NCBI RefSeq assembly: GCF_020873875.1
Contig: NZ_JAHWGU010000034.1
Span: 31,465 to 95,464, forward strand
Length of the DNA stretch: 64,000 nucleotides
Direction: 5' to 3'
DNA from: Actinoplanes sp. DH11
GTDB taxonomy: Bacteria > Actinomycetota > Actinomycetes > Mycobacteriales > Micromonosporaceae
The notes beneath the pieces are model-generated. The model made no database searches, was not told the DNA's origin, and saw nothing but the letters and a program-made list of their open reading frames with translations. Shown piece by piece: positions 60,415-64,000 of this stretch (positions are counted from its first letter, which is position 1; each line of letters starts with the position of its first letter). A program made the position numbers and the translations under genes.

Positions 60415-61281
60415 TCAGGAGGGGCCGGCGGAGGAAGAAGCGACCGAGGAGGAGGCGGGGGAAGAGTCGGCGGGGGAAGAGGAAGGGGCACCGGCCGATG
60501 ACCACGAATCCCGGATCAGCGTGAGCAGGGCGGCGTGCGTGGCGGTGTCCGCGGCGACCAGCAGACCTTCCGCGCCGGTGTGCAGTGGCTGACCCAGCAC
60601 CCCGGTGACGACGCAGCCGGCGGCCCGGCACACGGCCGTGCCGGCGGCGAAATGGACGCTGTCCCGGACACTGCCATATGTCACATAGGCCGCCCGCTGC
60701 CCGGATGCCACCCACAGCAGGGCCAGCGTCGTCGACAGTACGCGCGGCCGGAACGTGCCCGTGAACCCGGGCGCGGACAGCAGCAGTGCGGGATGGCTGT
60801 CGAAGGGCGGGTCCAGGTTCACGTCGACGAGCGTGGATTCCGGGGACGGGTGGAGGGGGTGGTCGCGGCCGTCGCGGCGTACGCCGGCATGGTGCCCGTT
60901 GCTCCAGAACGTCTCGCCGCTGAACGGGTCGGCCGCGGCGGCGGCGGAGATCTCGCCGGAGGGCAGGCGCAGGGCCACGTTGACGGCGACGAGCGGATTG
61001 CGTACGGCGTAATTGAGGGTTCCGCAGAGCGGGTCGACGAGCCAGCGCCGCCCGTTGCCGGTGTCGCCGCTGCTGCCGCTCTCCTCGCCGGTGATCGCGT
61101 CGCCGGGGCGGTGGGTCCGCAGCGCGGCAAGGATTGCCTGCTCAGCGGCGATGTCCGCCTCGGTGGCGAAGTCGCCGCCGGTCTTGTCGACACGGCCCAG
61201 AGCGGTGCCGTACCGGGAACGGACCACGGCGGCTCCGGCTTCGGCCGCCGCTATGGCAGTCTCATGATCGTTGAACGACAC
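60415..61281 (-). CDS. Inositol-monophosphatase-family protein with altered metal ligands
   Basis: The 288-residue protein follows the inositol monophosphatase/fructose-bisphosphatase fold: TEADIAAEQAI, GEESG, WLVDPLCGTLNYAV and VHFAAGTAVCRAAGC. In active enzymes the third reads DPxDGT and the last WDxAAG. Here the second aspartate is C86 and the late aspartate is H210, so two of the usual metal ligands are missing while E66/E67 and D83 remain. Catalysis may be lost or changed. A Ser/Ala-rich tail of ~30 residues ends the protein. GTG 61281 has no ribosome site; TACGCT lies 7 bases upstream, fitting leaderless translation. Confidence 0.82.
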   Translation of the reverse strand: MSFNDHETAIAAAEAGAAVVRSRYGTALGRVDKTGGDFATEADIAAEQAILAALRTHRPGDAITGEESGSSGDTGNGRRWLVDPLCGTLNYAVRNPLVAVNVALRLPSGEISAAAAADPFSGETFWSNGHHAGVRRDGRDHPLHPSPESTLVDVNLDPPFDSHPALLLSAPGFTGTFRPRVLSTTLALLWVASGQRAAYVTYGSVRDSVHFAAGTAVCRAAGCVVTGVLGQPLHTGAEGLLVAADTATHAALLTLIRDSWSSAGAPSSSPADSSPASSSVASSSAGPS

Positions 61282-61294
61282 GCGGGCCAGCGTA
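61282..61294 (-). promoter_or_regulatory. -10 element TACGCT placed for a leaderless transcript
   Basis: On the minus strand TACGCT (61294-61289) is followed by 7 bases and the GTG start. This is the same TACGCTG sequence and spacing seen before the genes at 18870 and 19556. Confidence 0.45.
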
Positions 61295-61488
61295 GGCCCG
61301 CACGACAAACGCAGGAGTCACCGCATCAACCTAGCCTCCTAGGATGCCTTTGAGGGTGTGCCGGGGTCGGGTCAGGGGCAGGGATGCGGCGGACGGATGC
61401 GACAGAAATCGACCGGGTCGGGGACGGCCCTGGGCGGGCGACACGCGGGGCCGGCACGGCCTACGTTGGGGAAGCCCGCGGAAAGGGT

Positions 61489-63144
61489 ATGACGGAACCT
61501 ATGCCCGATGCGCCGACAATCCTTGCCGAGCGGTACCGGCTGGGCGAGCTGCTGGGCCGCGGCGGGATGGGCGCGGTGCGCCTGGCCCGTGACGAGACGC
61601 TGGAACGCGACGTCGCGATCAAAGAGATCGATCAACCTCCCGGCGAGGAGGGTGGCGCCGCGGCGCGGCGGACCCTGCGGGAGGCGCGGGCGGCGGCGCG
61701 GCTCAGCCATCCGAACGTGGTCCAGGTGTACGACGTCCTGCAGCTGGACGGACGCACCTGGATCGTCATGGAGTACGTGCCGTCGCGGTCACTGAAACAG
61801 GTCATCACCGAGGACGGCCCGCTCGATCCGGGCCGGGCCGGCCGGCTCGGGCTGGCCCTGCTCGACGCGCTGCGTGCCGCGCACCGCAACGGGGTCGAGC
61901 ACCGGGACGTCAAACCGGCGAACGTGCTGCTCGCCGACGACGGCCGGGTGCTGCTCACCGACTTCGGCATCGCGGCCATGGACGACGACTCGGTGATCAG
62001 CCGGTCCGACGTGGTGGTGGGTTCGCCGCAGTTCATGGCACCGGAACGGGCGCGGCTGGGCGTGAGCGGACCGGAGGCGGACCTGTGGTCGCTGGGCGCG
62101 ACGCTGTACGCGGCCGTGGAGGGCCATTCGCCGTACGAGCGCTCGTCGACCATGGCCACCCTGACCGCGCTGGCCACCGAGGATCCGGAACCGCCGGTGC
62201 ACGCCGGGCCGCTGCGGCGGGCACTGGACGGGTTGCTGCGCAAGGACCCGAAGAAGCGGATCGGCATCGAGGAGGCGGAACGGCTCATCCGCATCGCGAT
62301 CGCCGACCTGGGTGAAGACACCGGCGCGGTGACCGTACCCGTGCCGGAGGAGCCGCACATCCCCGTCCAGCGCACCGCCCCGCTGCCGTCGGAGGTGCCC
62401 GACGACGACGTGCCGCGGCGTCGGCTGGCGCCGCGGCTGCTCGCGGCGGTGGTGACCGTCGCGATGCTGACGGCCGGTGGGGTGGCGTGGGCGATGAACC
62501 GCCCCGACGGTGACCCGGCGGCGCAGCCGACCCCGACGCCGGCCACCAGCGCGCCGGCCACCGCGACCAGCGCGCCGCAGGCGAACCCGCCCGCCGGGCA
62601 GACACCGGCGAACACGGCACCGACAAGCGCGGCGTCGTCGGCCGCGCCGTCCTCGGCGGCGCCGGCACCGTCGAAGCCGCCGCCGAGTGCCGCCGGGCGT
62701 CCGGCGCTGCCGGCGTCGGGCTGGGAGGAGTACAAGGACTCGACCGGCTACTCCGTCTATGTGCCCGTGGGCTGGACGCACCGGCAGGAAGGGACGATCG
62801 ACTACTTCCGCGGTGACGGGAAGGTGCTCGGCATCGACCAGACGAACAAGCCGAAGTCGAACCCGGTGGCGGACTGGCGCAGTCAGTCGGACTACCGGGT
62901 GTCGCGCGGCGACTTCCCGAACTACGACGAGGTCAAAATCGCCTCGGTCAAGTACTTCGAGAAGGCCGCGGACTGGGAATTCACCTTCACCAGGGGCGGT
63001 ACGCGCCAGCACGTCAACAATCGCGGCGTGGTCGTGTCGAGCCGCAAGGCGTACGGCTTCTACTGGCAGACCAAGGACTCCGAGTGGGACGCCGCCCGCA
63101 AGGACCTCCAGCTGATCTTCGACAGTTTCGTCCCCAAGAAGTAG
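61489..63144 (+). CDS. Transmembrane Ser/Thr protein kinase (PknB-like)
   Basis: The 551-residue protein has a Hanks-type kinase domain (about 14-280): G-loop GRGGMG, K45 (VAIKEI), HRDVKPAN with D140, DFG at 158-160 and APE. A ~25-residue linker leads to a transmembrane helix near 306-326 (LLAAVVTVAMLTAGGVAWAM). An extracellular Pro/Ala/Thr/Ser-rich stalk follows. A ~120-residue outer domain (SGWEEYKDSTGYSVYVPVGW to FDSFVPKK) resembles the small sensor domains of actinobacterial kinases rather than PASTA repeats. It would sense an extracellular cue. ATG 61489 is used; ATG 61501 is an alternative. The stop codon lies within the first unit of a 22-bp repeat. Confidence 0.9.
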   Translation: MTEPMPDAPTILAERYRLGELLGRGGMGAVRLARDETLERDVAIKEIDQPPGEEGGAAARRTLREARAAARLSHPNVVQVYDVLQLDGRTWIVMEYVPSRSLKQVITEDGPLDPGRAGRLGLALLDALRAAHRNGVEHRDVKPANVLLADDGRVLLTDFGIAAMDDDSVISRSDVVVGSPQFMAPERARLGVSGPEADLWSLGATLYAAVEGHSPYERSSTMATLTALATEDPEPPVHAGPLRRALDGLLRKDPKKRIGIEEAERLIRIAIADLGEDTGAVTVPVPEEPHIPVQRTAPLPSEVPDDDVPRRRLAPRLLAAVVTVAMLTAGGVAWAMNRPDGDPAAQPTPTPATSAPATATSAPQANPPAGQTPANTAPTSAASSAAPSSAAPAPSKPPPSAAGRPALPASGWEEYKDSTGYSVYVPVGWTHRQEGTIDYFRGDGKVLGIDQTNKPKSNPVADWRSQSDYRVSRGDFPNYDEVKIASVKYFEKAADWEFTFTRGGTRQHVNNRGVVVSSRKAYGFYWQTKDSEWDAARKDLQLIFDSFVPKK

Positions 63145-63213
63145 CGCGTTCGTCTCGAGGGAGTAGCGCGTTCGTCTCTAGGGAGTAGCGCGTTCTTCCG
63201 GAGGGAGTAGCGC
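63141..63213. repeat. 22-bp tandem repeats starting at the kinase stop codon
   Basis: Units of GTAGCGCGTTCGTCTCGAGG followed by GA begin at 63141, 63163 and 63185, with a partial fourth at 63207. The first unit contains the TAG stop of the kinase gene, and the repeated TAG lies in each unit. Confidence 0.85.
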
Positions 63214-63251
63214 GGAAGCCGCGGCCCGCTGCGTCACGGTGGCGTGGCGGT

Positions 63252-63326
63252 GTTGATCTGCCAGCGATGCGAAATCGCGGTTTCAACCCCATGATCACAG
63301 CGATTTCGTAGCGCTGGCAGATCAAC
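63252..63326. repeat. 75-bp palindromic element, copy C
   Basis: Arms 63252-63278 and 63300-63326 (27 nt, 25 of 27 complementary) start GTTGATCTGCCAGCGATGCG and flank a 21-nt loop. The loop is 19/21 identical to the reverse complement of copy A's loop. The outer flanks GCGTGGCGGT (left) and AACATCTCG (right) are shared with copy A as well. It lies 108 bases after the kinase stop. Confidence 0.92.
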
Positions 63327-64000
63327 ATCTCGACGTGGGCGCGCGATCGGCGTCACCGGGCCAGAGGGGACGCGGGGGTGATGCCGCAGGCGGCGGTGTC
63401 GGCCGGGCGGGGTCTTTCCCGGCGAGCATGGTGTCGGCCGCAGGGTCACCAGGCCGGGCACGGACGGTCGGTGAGCCGCAAGGTCAGGTGATGGACCCGG
63501 AGGGCGGGCGGCTCAGCGGGCCAGGCGGCACACCGGGCGGCACACCGGGCGGGACACCGGGCGGCACGGTCCCGGTAGAACGCGCGCCCGGTGGCTGGTA
63601 GAGGGTGGCGGCCGCGCGGTGGTGGTGGCGGCGCTGTGGTGGCGGCACGGTGGTGGCGGCGTGCACCGGGCGGCTGCCGGCTCACGCGGGCGGCAATTTT
63701 CCGGTCCGATTACAGGCTTGTTCCCGGTCATGGGCTAAGGCACGGGGCTGCTGGCCGGCGGGCCCCTGATCGCCGACACCACTACGAGGTCTGTGGAGAG
63801 CTAGGGGGTGTGGGCGACGGCTTCGTGGAGCCTGGTCGGGGTCATAGGCCCCGCTGCCAACCACGAACGCTTCGTGCGTCGCCCACCACACTCCAAGATC
63901 GGCGGGCGCGGGCCGCGCGGGGACGCCGTGGGGTGGCGGGGACGCCGTGGGGTGGTGAGCGCGGGGTGTGGGGTGGCGGGGACGCCGTGGGGTGGTGAGC
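63327..64000. other. Gene-free repeat-rich end of the window
   Basis: No credible gene is seen. Visible items are a 12-bp array of CACCGGGCGGCA-like units near 63523-63575 and GGTGGTGGCGGC-type repeats around 63603-63660. There is also an imperfect long inverted repeat (GTGTGGGCGACGGCTTCGTGG at 63808-63828 against the complement of 63863-63893) and the terminal 40-bp array. Confidence 0.55.
63921..64000. repeat. 40-bp direct repeat running off the window
   Basis: The last 30 bases of each of two consecutive 40-bp units (ending at 63960 and 64000) are identical, GGGTGGCGGGGACGCCGTGG followed by GGTGGTGAGC; the first 10 bases differ. The array probably continues beyond the window. Confidence 0.75.

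Noticed and set aside
1..64000. tRNA, rRNA, riboswitch or integrated phage/attachment sites
   Set aside because: I looked for cloverleaf-like, rRNA-like and cobalamin-type segments and saw none that I could support by eye.

Overview
The window is very GC-rich with mostly GTG/ATG starts and purine-rich ribosome binding sites. Its gene types are characteristic of Actinobacteria: a maltokinase-cap-like protein, MsiK-style sugar ABC operons without their own ATPase, a DevR/DevS-like pair, a PknB-like kinase and an NRPS cluster. A Micromonosporaceae member such as Actinoplanes is my best guess, but this is inference and no rRNA or tRNA gene is present to confirm it.

Region 1 (1-13.9 kb) is an orphan biosynthetic cluster. 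Eight minus-strand genes (12662 down to 2039) are coupled by short gaps and overlaps: a C-A-PCP NRPS with a degenerate thioesterase-like tail, a fatty-acid desaturase, a GNAT/autoinducer-synthase-like acyltransferase, a class III aminotransferase with an extra C-terminal domain, an AMP-forming acyl ligase, and two collinear amidohydrolases with a small acyl carrier protein between them. A pterin-dependent aromatic amino acid hydroxylase and a cytochrome P450 (cut by the window edge) flank the operon, and a transposase-derived gene that has lost catalytic residues lies divergent to the NRPS. I do not recognise the product.

Region 2 (14-24 kb) has a TetR repressor divergent from an acyl-CoA dehydrogenase/SDR/acyl-CoA dehydrogenase operon. 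It is followed by a secreted trypsin-like protease, a HAD phosphatase, a MerR-methyltransferase fusion, a GNAT and a CoA-disulfide-reductase-like flavoprotein. Region 3 (24-34.6 kb) is a sugar locus: a secreted GH3 enzyme, a LacI repressor, an ABC importer (binding protein and two permeases, no ATPase) and a GH31 alpha-xylosidase-like enzyme. Three copies of one 16-bp operator link the GH3 gene and the transporter operon, suggesting uptake and breakdown of xyloglucan-type or similar glycosides.

Region 4 (34.8-51.5 kb) is a stress and signalling block. It holds a FAD monooxygenase, NhaA, phosphoketolase, a peptidoglycan-binding protein, an ECF-type CbiQO pair without CbiM, an Acg-like nitroreductase, a DevS-like kinase and a DevR-like regulator. 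It continues with an anti-sigma/anti-anti-sigma pair behind a SigB-type promoter, a chemoreceptor, a GAF kinase, an RpfG-like response regulator with a degenerate HD-GYP domain, and an Hpt protein. DevR-type boxes lie at the same distance (31 bp) from the -10 elements of the kinase and phosphoketolase genes.

Region 5 (51.6-57.4 kb) is a rhamnose import operon ending in a RhaI-type isomerase. Region 6 (57.4-64 kb) has a large array of tandem hairpins, a holin-like/DUF3618 pair, an inositol-phosphatase-like protein with altered metal ligands and a transmembrane Ser/Thr kinase. Intergenic DNA is rich in short tandem arrays, and a 75-bp palindromic element (27-bp arms, 21-nt loop) occurs three times, at 24.1, 34.7 and 63.3 kb.
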